From assembly GCF_002266855.1 (NCBI RefSeq), contig NZ_NGJN01000005.1:248001-312000 (forward strand): a stretch of DNA of 64,000 bases, written 5' to 3'. The notes under the pieces were generated by a model. That model ran no database searches, was not told the origin of the DNA, and worked only from the letters and a program-made list of their open reading frames with translations. Each line of letters opens with the position of its first letter. The first letter of the stretch is position 1. Shown in pieces: positions 1 through 7,885 of the stretch. The position numbers and the translations under genes were made by a program. Origin of the DNA: Winogradskyella aurantia. Lineage in GTDB: Bacteria; Bacteroidota; Bacteroidia; Flavobacteriales; Flavobacteriaceae.

Positions 1-490
1 TTAAGGCAGAATGCATACTAATGCTTTCTTTTTGTGTGTCCTCAACTTTTTTCTCAAAGGTTTTTATCTTTTCCTCGAGAGGATTCAATATGTTCTTTAT
101 ATTTTCCCTATTCTGAAGCGTAAATTTTTCCGATTTTTCATCAAGAATTTTTGAGGCCATTAATTCAAAATCCTTGCGCAATTGCTCTTGTTGTTTTACG
201 AGCTCTTCGTCGCGCCTAAGGTTCTGCTCTTGAAGATGTTCAAATTCAGTATTTCGACGGGATAATTCCTTACTCAAAAAATCTTTTTCTTTTCTGATAT
301 CTTCGCGCTCGGTCTCCACTTTTTCAATCGTCTCTTTGAGATCAGAAATAGTCGCATTCATTTGAAGTTGGCGTTCTTCCAAAGCGCTTTTATCACCTTT
401 GCTTTTAAGTTGGGCGAACCTTAGACCAAAAAAAGCACCGATTCCTGTTGAAACGACAATGGCAAAAAAGAGAATAAGGGTATCATTCAT
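1..490 (-). CDS. rmuC: DNA recombination protein RmuC, N-terminal part (cut by window edge)
   Basis: The reading frame is open from an ATG at 488-490 to the window edge, giving about 163 residues. It starts with one hydrophobic segment (ILFFAIVVSTGIGAFFGL) followed by a long, charged, Glu/Lys/Gln-rich stretch that should form a coiled coil, ending in the segment NILNPLEEKIKTFEKKVEDT. This layout (N-terminal anchor, coiled coil, then a nuclease-like core) is that of RmuC, which limits DNA inversions at short repeats. The catalytic-like core lies outside the window. The family call rests on the N-terminal architecture and the NPLEEKI-type segment, so it is good but not certain. Confidence 0.8.
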   Translation of the reverse strand, partial: MNDTLILFFAIVVSTGIGAFFGLRFAQLKSKGDKSALEERQLQMNATISDLKETIEKVETEREDIRKEKDFLSKELSRRNTEFEHLQEQNLRRDEELVKQQEQLRKDFELMASKILDEKSEKFTLQNRENIKNILNPLEEKIKTFEKKVEDTQKESISMHSAL

Positions 491-510
491 TGTTGAAATA
501 TCTGTGTTCT

Positions 511-518
511 CAAATATA
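511..518 (-). promoter_or_regulatory. Possible -7 element of rmuC promoter
   Basis: Reading leftwards the bases are TATATTTG, an exact match to the Bacteroidota -7 pattern TAnnTTTG, 20 bases upstream of the rmuC ATG. No good TTTG lies 17-23 bases further upstream, so this is a half-supported site. Confidence 0.35.
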
Positions 519-566
519 AATCTTAATGTTTAAAAACATAAACGAATAGTTTCAAAGAAATAAACT

Positions 567-1361
567 TTATTTTGAAACTCTAAAACTTCCTGTTTTATTA
601 TCAAAGGATATCAGGTCCTCGGGAAAAAGCGTTTCAAAGACTCCTTTTGAAATAAGACGACACGGTTGATCATAAATTACCTTGTCATGACGCATCACAA
701 TCATGGTGTCACATAGCTGAATAGCCAGGTCGATTTCATGAGAAGAAAATAGTATTGTTTTGTTTGTTTCCTTTGTAAGCCGTTGCAATAATTTTAAGAT
801 ATAGGCTTTGTGGTACATATCTAGATGGGTTGTAGGCTCATCTAAAATAATGATGTCCGTATCTTGGGCCAGTGCACGCGCAATCATTACTTTTTGTAAT
901 TGGCCGTCACTTAATTCATAGCATTTTCGGTCTTTGAGGTCTTTTATGTTTACGGACTCTAGCGCCTTGTTTACAATTCTGTAGTCGGCATCAGTAAAAT
1001 TACCAATCCAATTGGTGTAAGGGTAACGCCCTAAGGCCACTAGCTCCTGTACGGACAGGTTCTTCGATGTTATTTGCTCAGTTAAGACTATGCTCAATTG
1101 CTGTGCTAGCTCTACTGAAGCTATATCTTCTAGTTTTTGGTCGTTCAACAGAACGTTACCGGCAAGTGGAGGTTGTACCTTTATCAAGGTGCGAAGTAGC
1201 GTTGACTTTCCAATTCCGTTAGCACCGACCAAACCAATAAGCTCACCCTTTTCTAGTTGAAAATTAATGTTAGAAGCCACTACAGTACTAGATGTCCTAG
1301 ACTTATAACCAATAGATAGGTTTTCTACTTTTAGGATGCTATGTCTGTGTCTATCTTCCAT
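567..1361 (-). CDS. ABC transporter ATP-binding protein (siderophore/cobalamin type, FecE/BtuD-like)
   Basis: This 264-residue protein is a single nucleotide-binding domain. It has a Walker A motif GANGIGKST at about residues 46-54, the signature LSDGQLQ near 152 and a Walker B motif IIILDEPTTHLD near 172-183, followed by the switch histidine (SSHEID). The family powers uptake of ferric siderophores, haem or vitamin B12 across the inner membrane. It is the last gene of a three-gene operon: its start codon sits at the last base of the upstream permease gene, and the binding lipoprotein precedes both. Sequence alone does not separate an iron-chelate system from a B12 system. Confidence 0.9.
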   Translation of the reverse strand: MEDRHRHSILKVENLSIGYKSRTSSTVVASNINFQLEKGELIGLVGANGIGKSTLLRTLIKVQPPLAGNVLLNDQKLEDIASVELAQQLSIVLTEQITSKNLSVQELVALGRYPYTNWIGNFTDADYRIVNKALESVNIKDLKDRKCYELSDGQLQKVMIARALAQDTDIIILDEPTTHLDMYHKAYILKLLQRLTKETNKTILFSSHEIDLAIQLCDTMIVMRHDKVIYDQPCRLISKGVFETLFPEDLISFDNKTGSFRVSK

Positions 1362-2389
1362 TAAAACATCATTTTACGTTGTCTTACCAATAACCAAATA
1401 ACTACAGGTGCACCTACCAAAGCTGTAATAGCATTGATAGGAAGGGTGTAATCTGTCGTTGGGACCTGGGCAATACTATCGCAAATAAGCATCACCACAG
1501 CGCCTAACAAGAACACTGCCGGTAGTAAAACTTTATGGTTCGAGGTTTTAAAAATTTGCCTTGTCAAGTGCGGTATGGCCAAACCTATAAAAGCAATGGG
1601 TCCTGCAAATGCTGTAATGGTACCTGCAATTAAGCTTGTTGATAGTATAATGACAAATCTACTTTGCTTTAAATTTAATCCTAAACTTTTGGCATAGTTG
1701 TCGCCAAGTAACAAACTGTTTAAACCTTTAATGGATGCTATGCTCAAGATAATTCCAACGGCATAGATACCAAAGAAAATCAATATTTCATTCCAAGATA
1801 AGTTGCTTAAGCTACCAAAGCCCCAGAATATGTATTGTTGAAGTTGTTCGGCAGAACTAAAATACGATAATACACTTACCACAGCGGCAGTGATGCTGCC
1901 AAACATTAATCCTATAATTAGTATAGCCATGGTATCCCTCACCTTGTTTGATACGGCCAAAACAGCTAGGAGCACTAAAAAACTCCCCAAACTTGAGGCC
2001 ATTACAATACTCCATTTTGAAACTAAAGTGGCAGCCACTATACCACCAAATAATCCTGAACCAAGAATAACAAAGGCGACACCTAAACTCGCTCCAGAAC
2101 TTATACCTAGGACAAACGGTCCGGCTAATGGATTTTTAAATAGGGTTTGCATCAATAGGCCGGAAATTCCTAAACCAGAACCGACGAGTATCGCTGTTAT
2201 TGCTTTAGGTAGCCTGTAATTGGTTATTATCACATCCCATGTGGAATTATCAGTCGAGCCAAAGAAACTTCCGAAGATACTTTTAATAGGAATATGTACC
2301 GACCCTAAACTAAGATTAAGTAAAAAACAGAGTACAACAGCTAATACCAAAACTAAAAATTGAATACGATATGTGTTTTGGGTTTTCAA
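1361..2389 (-). CDS. FecCD/BtuC-family ABC transporter permease
   Basis: The 342-residue, highly hydrophobic protein has roughly nine to ten membrane segments. It carries features of the FecCD/BtuC family: LPKAITAILVGSGLGISGLLMQTLFKNPLAGPFVLG near the N-terminus (residues about 59-95; the fragment LMQTLFKNPLA is diagnostic) and the coupling region AFAGPIAFIGLAIPHLTRQ near 262. It forms the channel for the neighbouring ATPase. It starts immediately after the binding-protein stop codon and shares one base with the ATPase gene, so translation of the three genes is probably coupled. Confidence 0.92.
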   Translation of the reverse strand: MKTQNTYRIQFLVLVLAVVLCFLLNLSLGSVHIPIKSIFGSFFGSTDNSTWDVIITNYRLPKAITAILVGSGLGISGLLMQTLFKNPLAGPFVLGISSGASLGVAFVILGSGLFGGIVAATLVSKWSIVMASSLGSFLVLLAVLAVSNKVRDTMAILIIGLMFGSITAAVVSVLSYFSSAEQLQQYIFWGFGSLSNLSWNEILIFFGIYAVGIILSIASIKGLNSLLLGDNYAKSLGLNLKQSRFVIILSTSLIAGTITAFAGPIAFIGLAIPHLTRQIFKTSNHKVLLPAVFLLGAVVMLICDSIAQVPTTDYTLPINAITALVGAPVVIWLLVRQRKMMF

Positions 2390-3526
2390 TTAGTTTAAGG
2401 GCTCAAAGAAATAAGGTTCATAATCCTCTAACAATTGCGGATGACAAATTTTTATCAAATCCTTGAGAACTAAATCTGGTCTTGTGGTCCCCATTTCATA
2501 ATAAAGCACACCTCCGGTTGTACCTTTCTTGTGGCTAAAGCTATACACCTTTCTAGTTTCAAACGCTTTAAAATTGGCATAAAGGCTATTCGCTTCCATC
2601 AACTGATTTAAACTGGTATAATAAGATGGACTCAACCAAATATCGGCATTTTTGGCTTTTTCAAATACCACCTCAAAACTCAGGGCCAAGCTTCCGTTTC
2701 CTTTAGAATCTTCCCAAAGGTAATGCAGATTGGCATCACGCATAAATTGAGCCTCTGGACTTGAGCCATTAGGTAAATACCAAACGTCTTTATGCATAGC
2801 GCCACTGAGTACCGTTGGTTGCGATTTGGCTTTTTTTGCTATGGCTTTTGCCTCTAAATAGTGACTTTCGATAGTATTGAAAATAGAATCAGCTTCCTTT
2901 TCCTTATTAAATAAAACTCCAAAGAATTTTATCCATTCTGCTTTAGCTAAAGGAGAGCCTTCTACCCAATCTCCATTATAAATAACGGGAATGCCTGCTT
3001 TTTTAATGGTTTCAAATGTTTTATTGACGCCATCTACCCCAAAACCGATAACAACATCCGGATTGAGTTCTAATAAGACTTCAGTATTAATACTTTCATT
3101 TTTACCTAAATCACGAATTGCACCATCGTCAATTAAAGCCCTGGTTTTTTTCGAAGAGATATAGTCTGTGCCAGGAAAGCCAATTAGGGTATGTTCTACG
3201 CCAAGAAGTTCTAAAGCTGGTATGTGGGTTGTTGATGTCACAACGAGTTTGGTGATAGGAGTAAGATGAATAAGGTCAAGATTATCCGATTTTATCCACT
3301 TCTTGGAGGCACTACGTTCTAGCACATAGCTGTATTGTTTCTGGGTCTCTGGCCAGGGTTTTGTTATAGTTAAAATTTTATAGGTCTCGTAGTCTACGAT
3401 TTTGAAGCCTTCAGCATATTTAAGTTGCAATTCAGTTCCCGGACTGTTCTCTAAAGTGACTTTGGCTTGGTCATTCTTACACGAAACGAAAAGTGAATAC
3501 AGTAATAAAAATTGAATAAATCTCAT
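2390..3526 (-). CDS. ABC transporter substrate-binding lipoprotein (TroA/BtuF/FecB type)
   Basis: I place the start at the ATG at 3524-3526 because it yields a lipoprotein signal (MRFIQFLLLYSLFVSCKNDQ, lipobox VSC). The longer frame upstream has no signal. The mature part, about 360 residues, has two lobes typical of metal-chelate binding proteins: VVTSTTHIPALELLGVEHTLIG with LLELNPDVVIGFGVDG in the first lobe, and a conserved-looking C-terminal segment. It delivers the ligand to the permease and ATPase encoded downstream. The ligand (iron-siderophore, haem or cobalamin) cannot be told. No B12 riboswitch was recognised upstream. Confidence 0.88.
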   Translation of the reverse strand: MRFIQFLLLYSLFVSCKNDQAKVTLENSPGTELQLKYAEGFKIVDYETYKILTITKPWPETQKQYSYVLERSASKKWIKSDNLDLIHLTPITKLVVTSTTHIPALELLGVEHTLIGFPGTDYISSKKTRALIDDGAIRDLGKNESINTEVLLELNPDVVIGFGVDGVNKTFETIKKAGIPVIYNGDWVEGSPLAKAEWIKFFGVLFNKEKEADSIFNTIESHYLEAKAIAKKAKSQPTVLSGAMHKDVWYLPNGSSPEAQFMRDANLHYLWEDSKGNGSLALSFEVVFEKAKNADIWLSPSYYTSLNQLMEANSLYANFKAFETRKVYSFSHKKGTTGGVLYYEMGTTRPDLVLKDLIKICHPQLLEDYEPYFFEPLN

Positions 3527-3544
3527 GTGTAACGTTTGTAACCT

Positions 3545-3572
3545 TTTGCCTTTGGAAAGATAATTATCTTTA
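3545..3572 (+). promoter_or_regulatory. Possible promoter for the 37-residue membrane peptide
   Basis: TTTG at 3545-3548 is followed after 16 bases by TATCTTTA at 3565-3572, one base off the Bacteroidota -7 pattern TAnnTTTG and slightly short in spacing. It lies just upstream of the small open reading frame at 3588. Confidence 0.4.
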
Positions 3573-3587
3573 TGAAAATTACTTTTT

Positions 3588-3701
3588 ATGCAATCAAATT
3601 CAAATTTAACACTATATATCGTTGCTGGAATCATCTTACTTCATTTTTTAGTCGGATTTATCTATTTGGCTTATAAAATGCAAAATAAAAAGGAGGACTA
3701 A
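3588..3701 (+). CDS. Small single-pass membrane peptide, 37 residues, unknown function
   Basis: An ATG at 3588 opens a 37-codon frame ending in TAA at 3699-3701. The product reads MQSNSNLTLYIVAGIILL… with one clear membrane helix (about residues 8-30), then a basic/acidic tail KMQNKKED. The composition (polar N-terminus, uninterrupted hydrophobic core, charged C-terminus) is what a real small membrane protein looks like. A promoter-like sequence precedes it and an inverted-repeat terminator follows at 3841-3880. It is divergent from the importer operon. No family was recognised and no function is proposed. Confidence 0.5.
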   Translation: MQSNSNLTLYIVAGIILLHFLVGFIYLAYKMQNKKED

Positions 3702-3840
3702 TTCCCTAGTAATTCAAAAATAGTTAAAGCATATTCGATTCAACATTTTATTCGCTGGACGCGTCAATGACGTATTTATATATAGGAATAAGCCCTACAA
3801 TAAAGCAATAGTTGCTATTATTCGTTTTAAAGGATTTCTT

Positions 3841-3880
3841 AATACAGAAAAGCCCTCAAAAGGGAGCGCTTTTCTGTATT
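3841..3880. terminator. Rho-independent-type hairpin, probably bidirectional
   Basis: A 13-bp perfect inverted repeat, AATACAGAAAAGC (3841-3853) and GCTTTTCTGTATT (3868-3880), with a 14-base loop. It lies 27 bases beyond the S41 peptidase stop and also downstream of the small plus-strand frame, so it can terminate both convergent transcripts. Confidence 0.7.
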
Positions 3881-3906
3881 ATCCGAAGAGGATGATTTTA
3901 ATAAAA

Positions 3907-5334
3907 TCAGTCGATATACATTTCCATATCTAGTGGACCTAAAAATTTCTGCACACTAAGTGGTTCTAATGCTTCTGTAACTAGTTGTGAATAGCGTCCT
4001 GTACCTGTAATATTTGCGATGGCCGCTGCTAAAAGAGGCTCATTTACATCCCCCAAAGTCCCAAGATTGTAAGATACTTCACTTAAGAAAATATCTGGTA
4101 TTAATCCATCAGGTGGCACTAAAGCGTCATTTACATTTACAGAATTAGCTACTAATGGACGTAGGGCATAAGTATGTGTCGGGTTTACATTTTCTAATGT
4201 AGTGAGTCCGGGCGAATCAAATAATAGGATAGAAGCTTGTGTCTTGCCAACGGTATTTTCGCCTACCACCACTACGTCAATATAAGGCCTGAGGCTATTG
4301 ATGACCAGTTCGCTTGCAGAAGCTGTTCTCAGATTGGTGGTAAGGACATAGACCCGCGACAAATTAAGGCTATTAATAGCACCACCGCCCTCAATTGATG
4401 TAGAGAATAAATAATCTACATTATTGTTTTGTAAATTTTCATTATAAAATAGCCTAGAAAACACCTCACCTGAAAATTGACCGGTTACCATACTTCCTAA
4501 ATTGACAGCTGTTTGAACAGAACCACCCCCATTATAACGCAGATCCAATACCAATTCGTCAACACCAGCTGCCGCAAATTCAGCGAAAGCAGCATTCAGT
4601 TGATTTTCAAAATTATTATTAAACCCATTGTACATTAAATAGCCAATACTCATATTGGCTACTTGAATAACTTCTGTCTTATGAACCGGATTTTCAGTGT
4701 ACTGCTGTCCCGATAAGGCAGCGGTTTCGCCGTTTAAGGCAATGGTGTCATCTGCAATGGTTTCGGTCCCATTGGTATCGTAATCAGCAAATCCCAGCGT
4801 ATAGGAATTTTGACTGAGTAATTCCACAAAATTACTCCTGGTTAGCGTAATGCCATCTACACTTTTGAAGAGTTGTCCACGTTGTAAACCTAAATTGTCG
4901 GCAACGCTGTTATTCAAGACTAGTGTAATAGCGCCGAAAATTTCAGTTTCACTACCCGGAACCGGATAGAGATTAAATTCTAAACCATCTGTAATCGAAT
5001 TGCCTTCTTGGGCATTTAGGACGTCAAAATAATTGTTAAAAATGACACTGAACCTATCTACTGTTTCAGGTAAATATTTTAATGACTCAAAGATGCTTTC
5101 AGGAGATGAGAACGAATTTAGGTAATTTCTATACTCATCGTCTGAAGTAAAACGGTCATTCGCTAAATCAGGTATGTCAGATTTATACAGGTAGGTGGCA
5201 TTCATTGCTTTCCAAACAAAGTCATTGATATTTTGTGTGGTAGAAGCATTGTCATCTAAGTCTTCATAACAGCTATTAGTTACTAAGAATAGGATAAAAA
5301 GGGGCAGAAGTATTTTAATCTTTTTCATTGTCAT
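3907..5334 (-). CDS. S41-family (C-terminal processing) peptidase lipoprotein with PDZ domain
   Basis: The start is set at the ATG at 5332-5334 (or the one two codons later), which gives a lipoprotein signal ending FLVTNSCYEDL. The frame extends further upstream but without a signal. A PDZ-like region (VLNNSVADNLGLQRGQLFKS…) precedes an S41 core: LVLDLRYNGGGS, then the catalytic serine in TASASELV near residue 339 and the general-base lysine in VGKTQAS near 363. S41 proteases cleave or trim exported proteins in the periplasm or at the cell surface. The gene is divergent from an ECF sigma operon, so it may belong to an envelope response, but that is inference. Confidence 0.88.
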   Translation of the reverse strand: MTMKKIKILLPLFILFLVTNSCYEDLDDNASTTQNINDFVWKAMNATYLYKSDIPDLANDRFTSDDEYRNYLNSFSSPESIFESLKYLPETVDRFSVIFNNYFDVLNAQEGNSITDGLEFNLYPVPGSETEIFGAITLVLNNSVADNLGLQRGQLFKSVDGITLTRSNFVELLSQNSYTLGFADYDTNGTETIADDTIALNGETAALSGQQYTENPVHKTEVIQVANMSIGYLMYNGFNNNFENQLNAAFAEFAAAGVDELVLDLRYNGGGSVQTAVNLGSMVTGQFSGEVFSRLFYNENLQNNNVDYLFSTSIEGGGAINSLNLSRVYVLTTNLRTASASELVINSLRPYIDVVVVGENTVGKTQASILLFDSPGLTTLENVNPTHTYALRPLVANSVNVNDALVPPDGLIPDIFLSEVSYNLGTLGDVNEPLLAAAIANITGTGRYSQLVTEALEPLSVQKFLGPLDMEMYID

Positions 5335-5345
5335 TTTTTTAATTC

Positions 5346-5360
5346 CTACAGATTCTGTAG
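5346..5360. promoter_or_regulatory. Short palindrome in the S41 peptidase leader
   Basis: CTACAGA-T-TCTGTAG is a perfect 7+1+7 palindrome twelve bases upstream of the peptidase start codon, in the 152-base region shared with the divergent sigma factor. It could be an operator or a leader hairpin; nothing identifies the binding protein. Confidence 0.3.
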
Positions 5361-5486
5361 TCTTAATAACCCTAAAATTACAGACAATATTGTAATAATA
5401 AAAAAGTTTGTAACAAATTGTATGTTGTATCGTCGTAATAATGAAGGCGAATAAAAAGAGCTTTTCGCAACCAATCAAAAATAGTA

Positions 5487-5996
5487 ATGAAACAGGCAGA
5501 ATTTGTAAGCTTAGTCATGCCTTTTAAGGATAAGGTCTTTCGTTTGGCAAAGCGATTGCTGGTCTCTAGAGAGGAAGCTGAAGATGCTACTCAAGAAATA
5601 CTGTTAAAATTGTGGAATAATAAGGCTAAGATTGAAGAGTATAAAAATGTTGAGGCGTTCTCAATGACAATGACTAAGAATTTTTGTCTGGATAGATTAA
5701 AATCTAGGCAAGCGCAAAATCTAAAAATTGTTCATAGTAATTATACAGATGGTAATGCCTCATTGCAAAGACAACTAGAAGTAAGAGATAGCATGGATTG
5801 GGTCTCTCGAATAATAGAAGACCTGCCAGAACAACAAAAAATAATAGTGCAGTTAAGAGACATAGAACAATACGAATACGCTGAGATATCAAAAATGTTA
5901 GATATGAATGAGACAGCCATACGTGTAGCCCTATCACGAGCACGAAAAACTATAAGAGAAAAATTAACTAATACACATCGTTATGGTATTAAATAA
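5487..5996 (+). CDS. ECF-type RNA polymerase sigma-70 factor
   Basis: The 169-residue protein has only sigma regions 2 and 4. Region 2 contains AEDATQEILLKLWNNK (residues about 26-41) and region 4 has the helix-turn-helix YEYAEISKMLDMNETAIRVA with the basic tail LSRARKTIREKL. Such factors direct RNA polymerase to envelope or stress genes and are held by an anti-sigma protein. The next gene overlaps by 14 bases and encodes a single-pass membrane protein, the expected anti-sigma position. The operon continues with two DUF4252 genes, an arrangement seen in other flavobacteria. Confidence 0.93.
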   Translation: MKQAEFVSLVMPFKDKVFRLAKRLLVSREEAEDATQEILLKLWNNKAKIEEYKNVEAFSMTMTKNFCLDRLKSRQAQNLKIVHSNYTDGNASLQRQLEVRDSMDWVSRIIEDLPEQQKIIVQLRDIEQYEYAEISKMLDMNETAIRVALSRARKTIREKLTNTHRYGIK

Positions 5997-6471
5997 TATA
6001 GAGAAACTATTAGAAAAGTATAACAATGCTGAAACCACACTTAAGGAAGAAGCCCAACTAAGGGCTTATTTTGAAAGTGATACGGTAGCACCACATTTAG
6101 AGCAATATAAACCATTGTTCAAATACTTTTCAAAATCGCAAGAAGAGCAGTACACCAAAGACGTTCCATTAAAACCTAAGAAGACTATACGATTATATCA
6201 GTGGATTTCTGTCGCAGCGGTTACTGTTTTAATGCTCGGATTAATGATACCGCGTATCATGGGTCCAACCGAAGAAGAGAAAGAAGAAGCTCTTCTTGCT
6301 TATAATCAAACCATGGAGGCCTTAAGTTTGGTATCCTTGGGTATTAATGAAGGTAAAGAACAACTAGGCGCTTTAACGCTGGTCGGTGAAAATTTAGATC
6401 AAGGCATGGCGGGTGTAAGTAGACTCGATGAATTTACCAAAGCTAAAAACAGAATATTTAAAAACAAGTAA
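5983..6471 (+). CDS. Putative anti-sigma factor-like single-pass membrane protein
   Basis: This 162-residue protein starts inside the end of the sigma gene (14-base overlap), so the two are probably translationally coupled. It has a soluble charged N-terminal half (residues 1-65, IEKLLEKYNNAETTLKEEAQ), one membrane helix near residues 68-88 (WISVAAVTVLMLGLMIP) and a C-terminal part outside. The topology and position fit an anti-sigma factor, with the cytoplasmic half binding the sigma factor. No classical zinc anti-sigma motif was seen, so the role is inferred from context. Confidence 0.65.
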   Translation: MVLNNIEKLLEKYNNAETTLKEEAQLRAYFESDTVAPHLEQYKPLFKYFSKSQEEQYTKDVPLKPKKTIRLYQWISVAAVTVLMLGLMIPRIMGPTEEEKEEALLAYNQTMEALSLVSLGINEGKEQLGALTLVGENLDQGMAGVSRLDEFTKAKNRIFKNK

Positions 6472-6499
6472 AAACGTAACACACAAAAATTAAGGAATT

Positions 6500-7075
6500 A
6501 TGAAAAATTTTATTGTAATAATCGCGCTTCTATTGGCGCCAGTAGCGGCAGGAGCACAAAGTATCTTCGATAAATTCGAAAGTAATCCAGAGGTGGCATC
6601 CATGATCATAAATCAAAAGATGTTCTCTATGATTGCCAGTATAGATATTGATATGGATAATCCTGAAGACCAACAATTTATGGAAATGGTAAAAAAGATA
6701 TCTGGTCTTAAAGTATTTACAACTGGAGACGAAAAAGTTTCAGCAGAAATGAAAGCCACTGTGGATAAGTACTTAAAGTCATCAACTCTAGAAGAATTAA
6801 TGCGCATAAAGGACGGTGGACAAACTGTAAAAATGTACGTTAAGGAAGGTAAGGATGAAAACCACGTAATGGAGCTTTTGATGTTTGTTAGTGGTTTAAA
6901 GGAAATGACCGAAGGTCAAGATATCACGATTAATGGTAAAAAACGAGAGTTTGAAACGGTATTGTTGACCCTTACAGGTGATATTGACCTTAGGCAAATA
7001 TCAAAATTGACTAAGCAGATGGATATCCCTGCAGGAGAGCAGCTAGAGAAAGCTGGTGAAAAGAAAAAAGGTTAA
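6500..7075 (+). CDS. DUF4252-family exported protein
   Basis: The 191-residue protein has a cleavable signal (MKNFIVIIALLLAPVAAGAQ, cleavage after GAQ) and then a DUF4252-type body: SIFDKFESNPEVASMIINQKM… and LKEMTEGQDITINGKKREFE. This family is almost confined to Bacteroidota and has no settled function. It is third in the sigma operon, 28 bases after the membrane protein, and precedes a second DUF4252 gene. It is likely co-regulated with the sigma factor and may be an output or feedback sensor in the envelope (inference). Confidence 0.82.
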   Translation: MKNFIVIIALLLAPVAAGAQSIFDKFESNPEVASMIINQKMFSMIASIDIDMDNPEDQQFMEMVKKISGLKVFTTGDEKVSAEMKATVDKYLKSSTLEELMRIKDGGQTVKMYVKEGKDENHVMELLMFVSGLKEMTEGQDITINGKKREFETVLLTLTGDIDLRQISKLTKQMDIPAGEQLEKAGEKKKG

Positions 7076-7091
7076 GATAAACCCTATAATT

Positions 7092-7637
7092 ATGAGACAA
7101 TCAATCAAAATAGTAACAGTCGTAGTATGCTTGGTTATGGTTTTAACAAGCTGTAACCAAGGTCCTACACTGCAAACATATTATGTAGATAGTGAAATGC
7201 AGCCTGGTTTTGTATCCTACGATGTACCAAGGAGTTTTATAAACGTGGAAGGGGTGGACCTTACAGATAAGCAGCGAGAAGCCTACGAGTCTGTTGATAA
7301 ACTGAATATTTTAGCTTATCGGGTGGATGAATCAAATCTTGAAGAATTTAATTCGGAGCTAGCAAAAATTCAGGACATCCTGGATGATGCTAAATATGAG
7401 GAATTGATGCGAGGCGGAAATAGCACCGATGGGAAATTTGTAGTAAAATTTTTAGGTGATGTTGATAAAATTGACGAATTAATTTTATTCGGTAATGCCA
7501 ATGATAAAGGCTTTTTGATAGCTCGGATATTAGGAGATGATATGAATGCAGGAAAATTGATGTCCTTACAGTCCGTAATACAGAACGCTAATTTTGACGA
7601 CTCACGACTCGAAGAATTGACCTCCTTTTTTAAATAA
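7092..7637 (+). CDS. DUF4252-family lipoprotein
   Basis: The ATG at 7092 is preferred over an upstream one at 7056 that would overlap the previous gene, because it gives a lipoprotein signal (VVVCLVMVLTSCNQGP, lipobox TSC). The 181-residue product shares with the preceding protein the segment order of DUF4252 (LDDAKYEELMRGG…, GKFVVKFLGDVDKIDELILFG, SLQSVIQNANFDDS). So the operon encodes a soluble periplasmic and a lipid-anchored member of the same family. It ends 20 bases before a convergent small gene. Confidence 0.8.
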   Translation: MRQSIKIVTVVVCLVMVLTSCNQGPTLQTYYVDSEMQPGFVSYDVPRSFINVEGVDLTDKQREAYESVDKLNILAYRVDESNLEEFNSELAKIQDILDDAKYEELMRGGNSTDGKFVVKFLGDVDKIDELILFGNANDKGFLIARILGDDMNAGKLMSLQSVIQNANFDDSRLEELTSFFK

Positions 7638-7657
7638 ACCTATTTTTATTTAAAATG

Positions 7658-7885
7658 TTAATAGGAATCGTCCTGTAGTTTATCTTCAGGGCGATTTTTT
7701 TTTGAGTCATTTTTAATGCCGTAGCCGATAGCAACGGCAATTAATACTGTAAACCCTCCGAATAGCAGAACTTTCACTATAAAGTAGTCCAGTACCTTCG
7801 TCATACCAGCTATAAAAAATCCAATACCGATTATCGTTACAAGAATCAGGGCAATGGAATTGTTATTTATGGGCATCAACTTCAT
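7658..7885 (-). CDS. Small two-helix membrane protein, unknown function
   Basis: The 75-residue product has two membrane helices (about residues 10-30 and 35-55; IALILVTIIGIGFFIAGM and VKVLLFGGFTVLIAVAIGYGI) and a charged C-terminal tail. Its ATG overlaps the purB stop codon by four bases, so it is translated from the purB transcript. I do not recognise a named family, and its place behind purB need not imply a purine role. Confidence 0.65.
   Translation of the reverse strand: MKLMPINNNSIALILVTIIGIGFFIAGMTKVLDYFIVKVLLFGGFTVLIAVAIGYGIKNDSKKNRPEDKLQDDSY

Noticed and set aside
1890..2219. Open frame on the plus strand inside the permease gene
   Set aside because: It is antisense to strongly hydrophobic, family-matching permease code and has a low-complexity, threonine/proline-rich translation.
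3527..3587. Cobalamin riboswitch upstream of the importer operon
   Set aside because: No B12-box-like conserved core was seen and the leader is too short.
3527..3634. Longer N-terminus of the ABC binding protein
   Set aside because: The extra 36 residues have no signal and would hide the lipoprotein signal that begins at 3526; the region also carries the divergent small gene's promoter.
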